DNA of 51,303 nucleotides from an uncultured Lachnospiraceae bacterium (lineage in GTDB: Bacteria; Bacillota; Clostridia; Lachnospirales; Lachnospiraceae): assembly GCA_946631165.1 (NCBI GenBank), contig CAMOZZ010000003.1, positions 1 through 51,303 of the forward strand, read 5' to 3'. The translations under genes were made by a program, and so were the position numbers. Position 1 is the stretch's first letter. Every line of letters starts with the position of its first letter. Shown in pieces: positions 9,683 to 18,434 of the stretch. Below the pieces are notes generated by a model that saw only the letters and a program-made list of their open reading frames with translations, ran no database searches and was not told the DNA's origin.

Positions 9683-10738
9683 TCACCCCAGCAGCTCCGG
9701 TTCTTCCTCCACATCCGGTTCCTCTTCATATTCTTCCGCTTCCGGACCATCCTCCGGGATCTCCCCGCTGCCGTTCAGCACCTGCGACAGCGTCAGGGAA
9801 AATTCCCGCGCGGCATCCCCGTTCATATGTCCGTCCAGATCGGTAAAAGATTCCGGATCATGCGCTGTCAGTCCATAGTACGGATCTGTATTAAAGTTGA
9901 TGTACGGCACATCATATTCCGCCATCAGTTCCGCAAAGTATTCATCCAGCGCCTCATAACCTTCCGAAAACTCCGCCAGCACATCATCCTGCATCGGCGT
10001 CACGATCGAAACAAATTCGATTCCCTGCTCCTGACAGTACTCAATGATCTTCCTCAGATAATCGATATTCTCCTGTACGAGATCCTCCGGGTAAATCTCT
10101 TCCATCGTATCCCAGTCAAATTCTGAAGGATCCACCGGATACCGCTCGATGAAACCGTCCTCGTGGTACTCCTGCGTTTCCGTCGCAAAACCATCCGCAC
10201 TGTAATCCCGGTTCAGCTTCTTGCTCACCGTCTCCTGCAGATGCTCCAGCTCATAGGAAAGCTGATACTCATACCACGGGAAGAACAGCGTCCTGAAATT
10301 GCATTTCGCCACCGCGTCCGCAAAATACGCCAGCTTCGCCATGCCCATCGGGAACTCATGGTAGAAAAGAAGATAGTTATTGCCCTCCTCTTTCTCCCGC
10401 ACATAATATCCCGGCGACAGCTCATAGACGATCCGCGCCGGCTTATGCCCGCGCTCCACCATCATCTTTATCATATAATAGGTATCGATACTGTACTCTC
10501 CGCCCACGCAGATGTTATGTCCGGTCCTCCCGGAATCCGCCAGGATCACCGAGGGATCGATATTCATCTTGCCGTGCGATGTGCCCATATAAACATCGTC
10601 GTAAGTATTGTTCGCCACTGCATGGACGTCATTTCTCATAAAAGTGCAGGGATAGAGCGCAAAATCCAGCAAAAGCAGGATACACACCAGCACTGCGATC
10701 ATGATCCCTGTCTTGAGTATTATCTTAGAACTGCGCAT
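9683..10738 (-). CDS. SGNH/DltD-like membrane-anchored partner of MBOAT acyltransferase
   Basis: Probable extracytoplasmic half of a two-protein system that adds acyl (often acetyl) groups to surface polysaccharide. The 351 residues have an N-terminal membrane helix (about 10-29). GTSHG at 52-56 resembles the nucleophile block of SGNH enzymes (S54), and a C-terminal TDLDGHMN at 299-306 supplies the Asp and His. The C-terminus (about 325-351) is very acidic. Its start overlaps the end of the MBOAT gene by 14 bp, a sign of translational coupling. SGNH membership is inferred from these short motifs and context; overall similarity could not be measured. Confidence 0.75.
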   Translation of the reverse strand: MRSSKIILKTGIMIAVLVCILLLLDFALYPCTFMRNDVHAVANNTYDDVYMGTSHGKMNIDPSVILADSGRTGHNICVGGEYSIDTYYMIKMMVERGHKPARIVYELSPGYYVREKEEGNNYLLFYHEFPMGMAKLAYFADAVAKCNFRTLFFPWYEYQLSYELEHLQETVSKKLNRDYSADGFATETQEYHEDGFIERYPVDPSEFDWDTMEEIYPEDLVQENIDYLRKIIEYCQEQGIEFVSIVTPMQDDVLAEFSEGYEALDEYFAELMAEYDVPYINFNTDPYYGLTAHDPESFTDLDGHMNGDAAREFSLTLSQVLNGSGEIPEDGPEAEEYEEEPDVEEEPELLG

Positions 10739-12239
10739 AAATGAACCCTCTCGGTGCTGCTGTCGATCCCAGGAAACCGATCATCACGAACAGCACGGCA
10801 TATACCGCAAACACGCCGAAGGCAGGCATCGCCTTCACCTTCTCATATGGCTCCTTTCCCATTTCCTGCATTGTCCCCAGGATCACCATAAGGATGCTCC
10901 CGACAGCGATGATCAGCAGTGCATACGGTACGAACGCCGTTCCCGCGCTGCCGGCCGGGATCTGAAACAGCTGCGACGGATCGAAATGCGTAAAAGCGCA
11001 CCTGATCATATACCCGGCTTCCCCGAGCGTATCCGAACGATCGAAGAACCAGCGCAGATTTACGATGATGAACGTCCGCACGATCATGAATATATGCCAC
11101 CATGTCTCTTTTCCGGAGATGTGCAGCGCCTTTTTCCAGTCCCTGTATTGATAGGTAAGAAGTTCGGAAAAGGCGATAATGCCGCCGTTCAGGAATCCGT
11201 ACACGACATACTTCATGCTCGCGCCGTGCCAGATACCCACGAAGAAGAACACGATAATATCCGCAAGCGCGATCGGGATCACACGTCCCATCCGCCGGCC
11301 GAAGATCCTCTTTGTATGTTTTGCGAACCCCATCATCCACTTTGAAAGAGAGATCGGATAGAACACATAGTTCATCATCCAGTCGCCCAGCGTAATATGC
11401 CATCTTTTCCAGAAATCCGCTATGGATGTCGCCAGATACGGTCTGCGGAAGTTCTCGTCGAGCTCGATCCCGAACAGCCGCGCCGTGCCGATCACCACAT
11501 CCATTGCACCGGAGAAATCCGCGTAAAGCTGGATGCCGTAGAACAGCAGTCCGAACAGCGCGATGCCGTTGTACATATCCATGTCCGCCCAGATCGCATC
11601 CGCGAAGACGCCCGCCCAGTCGGCAATGATCATCTTTTTGGCAAAGCCGGTCAGGATACGGTACATGCCGTATCTGAAATTCTCCTTATCAGGTCTATGT
11701 TCCTCAAAGAACTGATGATGCAGCTTCCCGAATTTCCCGATCGGGCCCTGCAGAAGCTGCGGGAAGAAGGAGACGAACAGGGCGAATCTGAAAATATTTT
11801 TCTCTGCCTTCACCCTGTCCCAGTACACATCCAGCAGATAGCCGGAGGACTGGAATGTGTAGAAAGATATGCCGAGCGGAAAGACCAGATTCAGGCCGGC
11901 ATGCTGCGTGCCCGTGAGGGAATTGAAGAGCGCTGTAAACGGCGCGGAGTATTTCACGATCCCGAGCATTCCCAGATTCACGATCAGGCCTGCCGCCACC
12001 GTAAGCTTCAGCGTTTTCTTCGACGCGCCCGTCTCCTCAAGACGGGTGATCAGCCTGCCGAACGAATAGACGGTGACGGTCGAGAACAGGATATAGAAAA
12101 CGTACTTCGGCCCGCCCCACATATAATACACGTAGCTGAACAGCAGCAGCACGATCCATTGAAAACGCTTCGGCACGAGATAGTAAACGATCAGCGCCAG
12201 AAGCACAAACAGCAGAAAGGTATTGGAAACAAGCGACAT
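10725..12239 (-). CDS. MBOAT family O-acyltransferase (AlgI/DltB-like)
   Basis: Polytopic membrane protein that passes an acyl group across the membrane for transfer to a cell-surface polymer. The 504 residues contain about 11-12 hydrophobic segments. The conserved histidine is in FFFVGIWHGASMKY (H338), and the WKRWHITLG motif (H281) is typical of the AlgI/PatA/DltB branch. The ATG lies behind a GGAGGG site. It is followed by the SGNH-like gene with a 14-bp overlap. A D-alanine (DltB) role is less likely because dltA and dltC are absent. Confidence 0.9.
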   Translation of the reverse strand: MSLVSNTFLLFVLLALIVYYLVPKRFQWIVLLLFSYVYYMWGGPKYVFYILFSTVTVYSFGRLITRLEETGASKKTLKLTVAAGLIVNLGMLGIVKYSAPFTALFNSLTGTQHAGLNLVFPLGISFYTFQSSGYLLDVYWDRVKAEKNIFRFALFVSFFPQLLQGPIGKFGKLHHQFFEEHRPDKENFRYGMYRILTGFAKKMIIADWAGVFADAIWADMDMYNGIALFGLLFYGIQLYADFSGAMDVVIGTARLFGIELDENFRRPYLATSIADFWKRWHITLGDWMMNYVFYPISLSKWMMGFAKHTKRIFGRRMGRVIPIALADIIVFFFVGIWHGASMKYVVYGFLNGGIIAFSELLTYQYRDWKKALHISGKETWWHIFMIVRTFIIVNLRWFFDRSDTLGEAGYMIRCAFTHFDPSQLFQIPAGSAGTAFVPYALLIIAVGSILMVILGTMQEMGKEPYEKVKAMPAFGVFAVYAVLFVMIGFLGSTAAPRGFIYAQF

Positions 12240-12294
12240 CAGGATCCCTCCGGGTTCGTTCCCTGTAAGAAAGCAAAAACAGGATATACAGTAA

Positions 12295-12325
12295 GAAGGC
12301 CGTCGCCTGATACGTGACGGCCTTC
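12295..12325 (-). terminator. Hairpin between the SH3 lipoprotein gene and the MBOAT gene
   Basis: GAAGGCCGTC and GACGGCCTTC form a perfect 10-bp stem with an 11-nt loop. On the minus strand it lies 20 bp after the lipoprotein stop codon at 12346 and is followed by TTACTGTAT, a weak U-tract. It probably separates the secreted-protein operon from the MBOAT pair. Confidence 0.6.
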
Positions 12326-12345
12326 AGAGAATAAACAGATCGTGA

Positions 12346-13002
12346 TCAGTTCAGGATGCCTCCGTTCAGGCACTCCTTATCTTTTTTCTCCTTTTTGTCC
12401 GAAGATTTCTTCTTGTCGGAAGACTTTTTCTTGGCTGAACTGCCCGAGGATTTCTTCGAGGAGTTTCCGGAAGAACTCTTCTTCTCCGCTTTCTCCTGCG
12501 CAACGGATTCTTCATAAGCAGCCTTTGCTTCTTCCGCATCCTCGGTCAGATATTTGCCGAGGGCATATCCATGCACGCCGTTAAATTCGACTTCGTAATA
12601 TTCACCGCTCGTATCAAAGACCGTAAGTTCGGAGTTGACAGGAATGGAGCCGACCTGCTCCGATTCCTTGTTTGCTTCCTTTCTCATCGCAAGTCCCCAT
12701 GTGGAGTACATGGTCTTGCCGGCGGCTGCCGTTGTCTCTGCTGCCGCTGTGGTCTCCGCCGCAGCCGCAGTCTCCGCTGCCGCCGTGGTCTCCGCCGCTG
12801 CAGTCTCTTCTGCCGCAGCCATGGTCTCTGCCGCTGCTTCCGTTTCCGCAGCCTCCGTCTCAGGCGCCTCTGTCTGCGCCTCCGTCACTGCTGCCTCTGT
12901 TGTCTGTGCTGCGGTCGTCTCCGCCGCAGTACCGCCGCTGCACCCTCCCAGCACAAGGGAAAGGGCTAGCACAACTATGATCGCGTTTCTTATCTTCTTC
13001 AT
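12346..13002 (-). CDS. Lipoprotein with a bacterial SH3 domain
   Basis: Secreted lipid-anchored protein of 218 residues. The signal peptide ends in the lipobox LVLGGC (C21). An Ala/Glu/Thr linker (about 25-95) follows, then an SH3b-like domain (about 97-150: the WGLAMRKEANKESEQVGSIP and GVHGYALGKYL patterns), and a Lys/Ser-rich C-terminal tail. SH3b domains usually bind cell-wall glycan or peptide. A good AAGGA site precedes the ATG. It is the last gene of the minus-strand secreted-protein run and is 15 bp after its neighbour. The exact ligand is unknown. Confidence 0.85.
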   Translation of the reverse strand: MKKIRNAIIVVLALSLVLGGCSGGTAAETTAAQTTEAAVTEAQTEAPETEAAETEAAAETMAAAEETAAAETTAAAETAAAAETTAAAETTAAAGKTMYSTWGLAMRKEANKESEQVGSIPVNSELTVFDTSGEYYEVEFNGVHGYALGKYLTEDAEEAKAAYEESVAQEKAEKKSSSGNSSKKSSGSSAKKKSSDKKKSSDKKEKKDKECLNGGILN

Positions 13003-13017
13003 TTTTATGTCCTTCTG

Positions 13018-13815
13018 TTACCTGATCAGTTTCTTCTTTGCATTATGATAAGCGTACGTATTCTTTGTGCCGTAAGTGAACTTGAATCCCACGAATTTGT
13101 TCTTCTTTTTAAGCGGTTTCGCGTCGGTGGAAGTATTGAAGCTCGGGTCGCAGACAAAGGTCTTTTTCCCGGCTTTGTAAGTGATCCACGCATGTGTGCG
13201 GAAGGCGGTATATTTGCCCTTGCTGTTTCTTGCTGTGGGAACATAGCCGTGCACAAAGGTCACTTTTTTATAGCCAAGCATCGCTGCCATGACGGCCAGC
13301 ATGGAGGCCTGTGTCTTGCAGTCGCCCTTTCTGGTCGAAAAACCTGCGACGGCATATTTCTTATAATTGCTGCCCTTCGCAACGCCCTTGTAATTTTTCC
13401 CGACGCAGGATTCCGCGCACCACAGGAATGCTTTTTTGAACAGTGCTTCCGTTTTTTTAGCGTTCAGGACCGGAATATCCTTCTTATAAAGAGTCCTGAG
13501 CCTTTCGGCGGCCTGCTCTTCCACGTCCGTATATTTTTTCAGGACGCCTTTTTTGTTAATGGAATAATACGCGTCATCGATTTTGTAAACCGTCTGGCTC
13601 TTTACAGCCTTTTCTTTGACGAAATAATATTCTTTGCCGTCGATCTCCTGCAGCCCGTTTACGGCAGTGCCGTTAATATAATAGGAAGCGCCGTCCCAGC
13701 CGTTTTTCGTTTCTTCTGCTGCGGCAGTATCCGCGCCGCCCTCTGCGTAAGCAACAGGCGCAAAAGAAAATGCCATAACGCAGGCCAGAAGAAGTGCTGT
13801 CAGTCTCTTTTTCAT
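13018..13815 (-). CDS. Secreted cell-wall-binding-repeat protein with transglutaminase-like domain
   Basis: 265 residues. A signal peptide ends near AYAEGG. Two to three KxYYF-type wall-binding motifs (about 40-95) precede a transglutaminase-like domain with GDCKTQASM (C166), RTHAWITY (H208) and FVCDPSFN (D223), the order of a cysteine-protease/transglutaminase triad. I chose the ATG at 13815 because AAAGGAGAG sits just before it and it avoids overlap with the upstream gene; an ATG at 13836 would add seven residues. It may cross-link or cleave wall-associated peptides; the substrate is unknown. It is one of four such enzymes within 6 kb. Confidence 0.82.
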   Translation of the reverse strand: MKKRLTALLLACVMAFSFAPVAYAEGGADTAAAEETKNGWDGASYYINGTAVNGLQEIDGKEYYFVKEKAVKSQTVYKIDDAYYSINKKGVLKKYTDVEEQAAERLRTLYKKDIPVLNAKKTEALFKKAFLWCAESCVGKNYKGVAKGSNYKKYAVAGFSTRKGDCKTQASMLAVMAAMLGYKKVTFVHGYVPTARNSKGKYTAFRTHAWITYKAGKKTFVCDPSFNTSTDAKPLKKKNKFVGFKFTYGTKNTYAYHNAKKKLIR

Positions 13816-13825
13816 GATCTCTCCT

Positions 13826-14614
13826 TTATTCATCATAGGTATAAACGCCGTTCATACGATACACACCGGTCTTCGTATACAGGGAAATGCTGACCTCCAG
13901 ATTGGGATACAGGAAATTATAATCCTTATAGTCCTTTTCCGTTCCGCCGGCAAATGCATTGCAGCCGTCAGACTTGCGGATCTTTTTCGGCTTTCCGAAG
14001 TTCTTCAGGACATCCTTGTACATGGTCTTTGACAGCCGGCCCATCTTTGCCATTTTTGTAAGCTTCTTTGAAGCGCTCATATTGCAGATGCCGTTCTTCG
14101 CAAAGGAATAGACCGTATCTTTTTTCGTCCCGTTTATAACCCAGAGCCCGGTCACCATATGCGCTTTTTCATCAAAACCGTAGTACTTTTTATTGATTTT
14201 GAAAACCTTGATCGTGACTGCGTATTTATCTTCGGGGGCTGTGTATGCCGTGCCGTTCTTTCCGAAGTAGAAAGCATATTTCTGCTTTCCTTCTTTGACC
14301 TTTTTAAAGGTGTTTATTACGGCTGCGCCTTTTTTCCCGAAATAGTATTTCTTTCCGTTGATCTGCTTCAGCGTATTGACCGCTGCCTTTCCGTCCTTTT
14401 CGAAATAATACAGGGATCCATCGATCTTCCGCAGAACAGATTTCAGCATTTCGCCTTTCACATAATAACTGGATCCGTCCCAGCCTTCCTTCACTTCAGT
14501 CTGTGTTCCGGGTTCATCTGCCGCCGGTGTTTCCGTTCCGGTCTCCGCCATGGCAGGGACCGCACATACAGTCAGCGCACCCAGAAGGAGCAGCATGGCA
14601 CACTTGATTTTCAT
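13826..14614 (-). CDS. Secreted cell-wall-binding-repeat protein without a catalytic triad
   Basis: 262 residues. A signal peptide ends near AMAE. Four to five repeats of the K(K)YYFGKxG type (about 45-165) resemble choline-binding/glucan-binding repeats. The C-terminal part (about 180-262) is a small domain with MYKDVLKNFGKPKKI and a YPNLEVSISLY strand, which I do not recognise with certainty; similar short C-terminal domains occur in Lachnospiraceae surface proteins. It lacks the Cys-His-Asp triad of its neighbours. AAGGGA precedes the ATG. It lies between two transglutaminase-like genes with gaps of 10-15 bp, so it is surely in the same operon. Confidence 0.8.
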   Translation of the reverse strand: MKIKCAMLLLLGALTVCAVPAMAETGTETPAADEPGTQTEVKEGWDGSSYYVKGEMLKSVLRKIDGSLYYFEKDGKAAVNTLKQINGKKYYFGKKGAAVINTFKKVKEGKQKYAFYFGKNGTAYTAPEDKYAVTIKVFKINKKYYGFDEKAHMVTGLWVINGTKKDTVYSFAKNGICNMSASKKLTKMAKMGRLSKTMYKDVLKNFGKPKKIRKSDGCNAFAGGTEKDYKDYNFLYPNLEVSISLYTKTGVYRMNGVYTYDE

Positions 14615-14628
14615 TCCCTTTCCCCCTT

Positions 14629-15780
14629 TTAAAACTTGTATTTCTTAAAGATCTTCCAGTCGCTCAGCCAAGGACTGGAAGCGCCGAACCTGGCGCCCAT
14701 ATTGTCATAGTATCTGCCGTTGATCTGAACGACCGCGTGATCCTGCTCGAGGACGCATACATACGGTTTATACCCCAGTTCCTTCGCCAGCGATGCGATC
14801 GTGCACGCAAATCCGTAGCAGTTGTGCGTCCAGCGGCCTTTATTGCGAAGCACCTTCACCGCGATCCTATACGGCCAGTCCGTTCCGTTCGTTTCGCTTC
14901 TCCGCACATAGCCGGGCCGGTAATCCGCGCACTCCAGCCGGTTGAAACACTTGCGGAATTTGACGGCATTGCTGTCGCTGCTGTTCGTGTACCTGCGGAT
15001 GAAGTCCCACGTGAACCTGCTGGCATCCACCTGGACTTCGGAAAGCTGTTCCGCCGTGCCGCTGCTGTCGATCCGGTAGTACTTTCCGTTCATCGCAAAC
15101 GGCAGCCTGTTCTTCAGCATCTTTCCGTTTTTCGCATAAATATGCAGCACGCCGTCCGTTTTGGCCGCGGCACCGGTGACAATGTAATGTCCCTTCGTAA
15201 AACAGTATAGGGCCCCGCTGATCCTTTTCAGTCCTGTCTCCCTGTACAGTTTTCCGCCTTTCAGGAAATAGTAGTATTTCCCGCTGATCTTCTGAAAGCC
15301 TTTTTTATTGTATCTGACGCCGCCTTTCAGGAAATAGTAATACTCCCCACCGATCTTTTTGAAGCCTTTTTTATTGTATCTGACGCCGCCTTTCAGGAAA
15401 TAATAATATTTCCCGCTGATCTTCTTAAAACCCTTCTGACTGTACCGGACGCCGCCTTTCAGGAAATAGTAATATTTCCCGCCGATCTTCCTGAAGCCTT
15501 TTTCATTGTACCGGGCGCCGCCTCTGGTGAGATAATAATACTTTCCGCCGATCTTCTTAAAACCGGTCTTCGTATATTTCACGCCGTTCTTCTGATAGTA
15601 ATAGTATCTGCCGTTCTCCTTCACCCACCTGTCCCGGTAGACCTTCGGGGGTTCCGAAGGGACTTCGGCAGCCGTTTCATTTTCGGCAGACGGCGTTTCG
15701 GCAGCATATGCCGGTCCCGCTGATGCAGCAAACAGCAGCACAGCGGCAAAAGTGATCAATATTCTGAAAGCTTTTTTCAT
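14629..15780 (-). CDS. Secreted protein with 22-residue wall-binding repeats and transglutaminase-like domain
   Basis: 383 residues. The signal peptide ends near AYAAE. Five near-identical 22-residue repeats of the form YYYFLKGGVRYNKKGFKKIG lie at about 80-190, preceded and followed by weaker copies. The C-terminal domain has THNCYGFAC (C321), QDHAVVQI (H348) and YYDNMG (D359), a transglutaminase-like triad. The ATG at 15780 is preferred because GGGAGGAGA lies upstream; a TTG at 15801 would only add a non-hydrophobic extension. At DNA level the repeats form a 66-bp tandem array (about 15,240-15,560), so repeat number may vary between strains. It probably binds wall polymer and acts on proteins there. 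Confidence 0.85.
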   Translation of the reverse strand: MKKAFRILITFAAVLLFAASAGPAYAAETPSAENETAAEVPSEPPKVYRDRWVKENGRYYYYQKNGVKYTKTGFKKIGGKYYYLTRGGARYNEKGFRKIGGKYYYFLKGGVRYSQKGFKKISGKYYYFLKGGVRYNKKGFKKIGGEYYYFLKGGVRYNKKGFQKISGKYYYFLKGGKLYRETGLKRISGALYCFTKGHYIVTGAAAKTDGVLHIYAKNGKMLKNRLPFAMNGKYYRIDSSGTAEQLSEVQVDASRFTWDFIRRYTNSSDSNAVKFRKCFNRLECADYRPGYVRRSETNGTDWPYRIAVKVLRNKGRWTHNCYGFACTIASLAKELGYKPYVCVLEQDHAVVQINGRYYDNMGARFGASSPWLSDWKIFKKYKF

Positions 15781-15825
15781 AACAGGTCTCCTCCCGCTCA
15801 AAAGATCATGTTATAAACCGTTCCT

Positions 15826-16842
15826 TCAGGACATCTTTATATGTACTTTAGGTCTCAGCCTGAATACTTTTCCGTATTCTATCGCATAGTGCTTGTAGAA
15901 CCCTCTGTTCTGTGCGAAAAGAGGATCATACGCTTTCCCTGCGATCTCTGTCCAGGCATGTCCGCCGGGATTCGGTGAATCCATGCAGACATATACATCC
16001 TTATAGCCTACTGCTTTCGCCAGATAGGCAAAAGCGGCTGCATCTCCCTGGCAGGTGCTTCCCTTTCCGTGGAAATGATCATTGGCATAAAGGGGGATCC
16101 ATCCCGGTTTTGTCGTAAATGATCGTTTTGTAATATAGGATTTTTTCATGACCCAGATGAAGACAGTCTTCAGTTTCTGCGCCTTGCTCATCCTGTCATT
16201 GGTTATATCCGCAGCAATCTGCCGTGCTGTCTGATAGGTGTCATAGTCATACGCGTCGAGCTTTGACATCGGTTTCCCGTCCGGATAATAATAGGTACTG
16301 CCTTTCTTATAGGCTTCCACACAATTGTCTGCCACATAATACAGGATCCCGTCCTGCGTTGTGTCCTTTGTCTGCAGAGCGCCTTTTTTGCTGAAAAGAT
16401 AATACTTTTTCCCGACGCGGGTACAGCCGGCCGCCACCGTATGATTCCAGTTGAAATAGTACTGTTTCCCGTCGATCTTCCGTAAACCGGTCTTCTTATA
16501 CAGCTTTCCGTTTTTGCTGAAGTAATACAGCTTTTCACCGGCTTTTCGGAATCCGTCTGCGCGGCTCCCGTCTTTATTGAGCCAGTAATAGGTGCCCCTG
16601 ATCTTTTGCAGCCCTTTTTTCTTCAGGATCGTACCGTCTTTGCCGACCCAGTAATACTTTCCGTTTTTCAGATACCAGTAATTCTTCCTGATTTCCTTCT
16701 GCACTTCGCCGGTCTCAGAGGTCTCCCCGGAAACGTCCGTCTGCTGCTCTTTTTCGTCGGCTGCATAGGTTCGTCCGGGTACGCAGGCAATAATAAAAGC
16801 GAGGAAAACCATAACGCCGATCTTCTTTAAAGTGTCTGTCAT
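15826..16842 (-). CDS. Secreted cell-wall-binding-repeat protein with transglutaminase-like domain
   Basis: 338 residues. The signal peptide ends near TYAADE. Five to six wall-binding repeats of the KYYWVxKDG/LYYFSKNG type occupy about 55-190. The transglutaminase-like domain has GSTCQGDAAAFAYLA (C264), GGHAWTEI (H295) and KAYDPLFA (D306). An AGGAG site precedes the ATG. It is the first gene of the minus-strand run 16,842-12,346, and a near-consensus promoter lies just upstream, so it probably heads the operon. Confidence 0.85.
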   Translation of the reverse strand: MTDTLKKIGVMVFLAFIIACVPGRTYAADEKEQQTDVSGETSETGEVQKEIRKNYWYLKNGKYYWVGKDGTILKKKGLQKIRGTYYWLNKDGSRADGFRKAGEKLYYFSKNGKLYKKTGLRKIDGKQYYFNWNHTVAAGCTRVGKKYYLFSKKGALQTKDTTQDGILYYVADNCVEAYKKGSTYYYPDGKPMSKLDAYDYDTYQTARQIAADITNDRMSKAQKLKTVFIWVMKKSYITKRSFTTKPGWIPLYANDHFHGKGSTCQGDAAAFAYLAKAVGYKDVYVCMDSPNPGGHAWTEIAGKAYDPLFAQNRGFYKHYAIEYGKVFRLRPKVHIKMS

Positions 16843-16902
16843 CCAATCACACTCCTGTCCTAATCGTTTTCGGAGCTTCCCCGCTGAAAATCCGTGTTTT
16901 TC

Positions 16903-16931
16903 ATTTTACCTTCCGCAGAATAAAGTGTCAA
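16903..16931 (-). promoter_or_regulatory. Sigma-70-type promoter of the secreted-protein operon
   Basis: On the minus strand TTGACA (16926-16931), a 17-bp spacer and TAAAAT (16903-16908) precede the gene starting at 16842, giving a leader of about 55 nt. Both hexamers are near consensus. Confidence 0.75.
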
Positions 16932-16986
16932 GAAATTCGGGATGCGGCCTCTCAAGATTTGTCACATTTCCTCACGGAATCCGGGA

Positions 16987-17013
16987 CAAAAATAAGGCAG
17001 CCTGACGGCTGCC
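16987..17013 (-). terminator. Intrinsic terminator of serS
   Basis: On the minus strand GGCAGCC, a 4-nt loop and GGCTGCC are followed by TTATTTTTG, 23 bp after the serS stop codon. Perfect 7-bp GC-rich stem with a good U-tract. Confidence 0.85.
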
Positions 17014-17035
17014 CCGATGATTATCAGATTGTGTT

Positions 17036-18325
17036 TTATTTCCCGGGCCTGAGTTCGCTCTTTCCGCCCATGTAAGGGCGAAGGACTTCGGGGATGGTCA
17101 CGGAACCGTCTTCCTGCAGATGGTTCTCCAGGAATGCGATCAGCATTCTGGGCGGTGCGACCACGGTATTGTTGAGGGTATGCGCAAAATACTTCCTGCC
17201 TTCGGGAGAGGTTACGCGGATCCTGAGCCTTCTTGCCTGTGCGTCTCCGAGATTCGAGCAGCTGCCGACCTCGAAATATTTCTGCTGGCGGGGAGACCAT
17301 GCTTCCACATCCACGGATTTTACCTTCAGATCCGCAAGATCTCCGGAACAGCACTCCAGCGTACGCACCGGAATATCCATGGAGCGGAACAGATCGACTG
17401 TGTTCTGCCAGAGCTGGTCGAACCAGTAAGGAGACTCCTCCGGCTTGCAGACAACGATCATCTCCTGCTTCTCGAACTGATGGATGCGGTATACGCCTCT
17501 TTCCTCGATGCCGTGCGCGCCTTTTTCCTTACGGAAGCAGGGCGAATAGCTCGTGAGCGTGTAGGGAAGATCTTCCTCCTTATGCATCGTGTCGATGAAT
17601 TTTCCGATCATGGAATGTTCGCTGGTGCCGATCAGATAGAGATCCTCTCCCTCGATCTTATACATCATGGCGTCCATCTCGGCAAAACTCATGACGCCTG
17701 TCACGACATCCGAACGGATCATGAAAGGCGGTACGCAGTAGGTGAAGCCGCGGTCGATCATGAAGTCTCTCGCATAAGCCAGGACAGCAGAATGAAGTCT
17801 TGCGATATCTCCCATCAGATAATAGAAACCGTTTCCGGCAACGCTTCTGGCGGCGTCCAGATCGATTCCCTGAAATGTCTCCATGATCTCGGTATGGTAG
17901 GGGATCGGATAGTCCGGAACGACCGGCTCGCCGTAACGCTTTACTTCCACGTTCTCGGAATCATCTTTTCCGATCGGGACGGAAGGATCGATCATCTGCG
18001 GAATGCGCATCATCCGCTGTTTAATCTCTTCTTCCACATCCTTCTCTCTTGCAGAGAGCGCATTGACTCGGTCGGCATCCTTCGCGATCTGCGCCTTAAC
18101 AGCCTCGGCTTCCTCTTTCTTTCCCTGCTTCATGAGACCGCCGATCTGCTTGCTGAGTTTGTTGCGGTTCGCTCTTAAAGCCTCTACTTCCCCTTTGATG
18201 TCGCGGTTCTCGCGGTCGAGCGCGATGACTTCATCGACCAGCGGAAGCTTGGCATCCTGAAATTTCTTTCTGATGTTCTCTTTTACGAGTTCAGGATTTT
18301 CCCTGACAAATTTAATATCTAACAT
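17036..18325 (-). CDS. serS: Seryl-tRNA synthetase
   Basis: Class II synthetase that charges tRNA-Ser with serine, cytoplasmic. The 429 residues comprise the N-terminal antiparallel coiled-coil arm (about 30-105) and the catalytic core. Motif 2 is in FRKEKGAHGIEERGVYRIHQ and motif 3 in NNTVVAPPRMLIAFLEN. The ATG is preceded by GAGGAGAG. It is flanked by its own terminator and a probable promoter and therefore is a single-gene unit inside the surface-protein cluster. No T-box leader was found in the short upstream region. Confidence 0.96.
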   Translation of the reverse strand: MLDIKFVRENPELVKENIRKKFQDAKLPLVDEVIALDRENRDIKGEVEALRANRNKLSKQIGGLMKQGKKEEAEAVKAQIAKDADRVNALSAREKDVEEEIKQRMMRIPQMIDPSVPIGKDDSENVEVKRYGEPVVPDYPIPYHTEIMETFQGIDLDAARSVAGNGFYYLMGDIARLHSAVLAYARDFMIDRGFTYCVPPFMIRSDVVTGVMSFAEMDAMMYKIEGEDLYLIGTSEHSMIGKFIDTMHKEEDLPYTLTSYSPCFRKEKGAHGIEERGVYRIHQFEKQEMIVVCKPEESPYWFDQLWQNTVDLFRSMDIPVRTLECCSGDLADLKVKSVDVEAWSPRQQKYFEVGSCSNLGDAQARRLRIRVTSPEGRKYFAHTLNNTVVAPPRMLIAFLENHLQEDGSVTIPEVLRPYMGGKSELRPGK

Positions 18326-18363
18326 GTTCTCTCCTCTTTATTGCATCAGGCCTGTAAAAGCAC

Positions 18364-18404
18364 TGGTTTTACAAAACCATACCACAGATAAGGCTGATAT
18401 GCAA
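18364..18404 (-). promoter_or_regulatory. Probable serS promoter overlapping a palindrome
   Basis: On the minus strand TTGCAT (18399-18404), 17 bp and TATGGT (18376-18381) form a moderate promoter. A palindrome TGGTTTT/AAAACCA (18364-18379) overlaps the -10 hexamer and could be an operator or an early transcript hairpin. No other feature was seen in 18,326-18,434. Confidence 0.5.
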
Positions 18405-18434
18405 GAATACACAGACCGCCGTCTGCTGCCGTTC

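Noticed and set aside
10725-12239. DltB in a D-alanylation operon.
   Set aside because: dltA and dltC are absent on either side; the MBOAT/SGNH-like pair fits polysaccharide O-acylation better.
18326-18434. T-box leader for serS.
   Set aside because: The region is too short and lacks the AGGGTGG T-box sequence; only a moderate promoter and a palindrome are visible.
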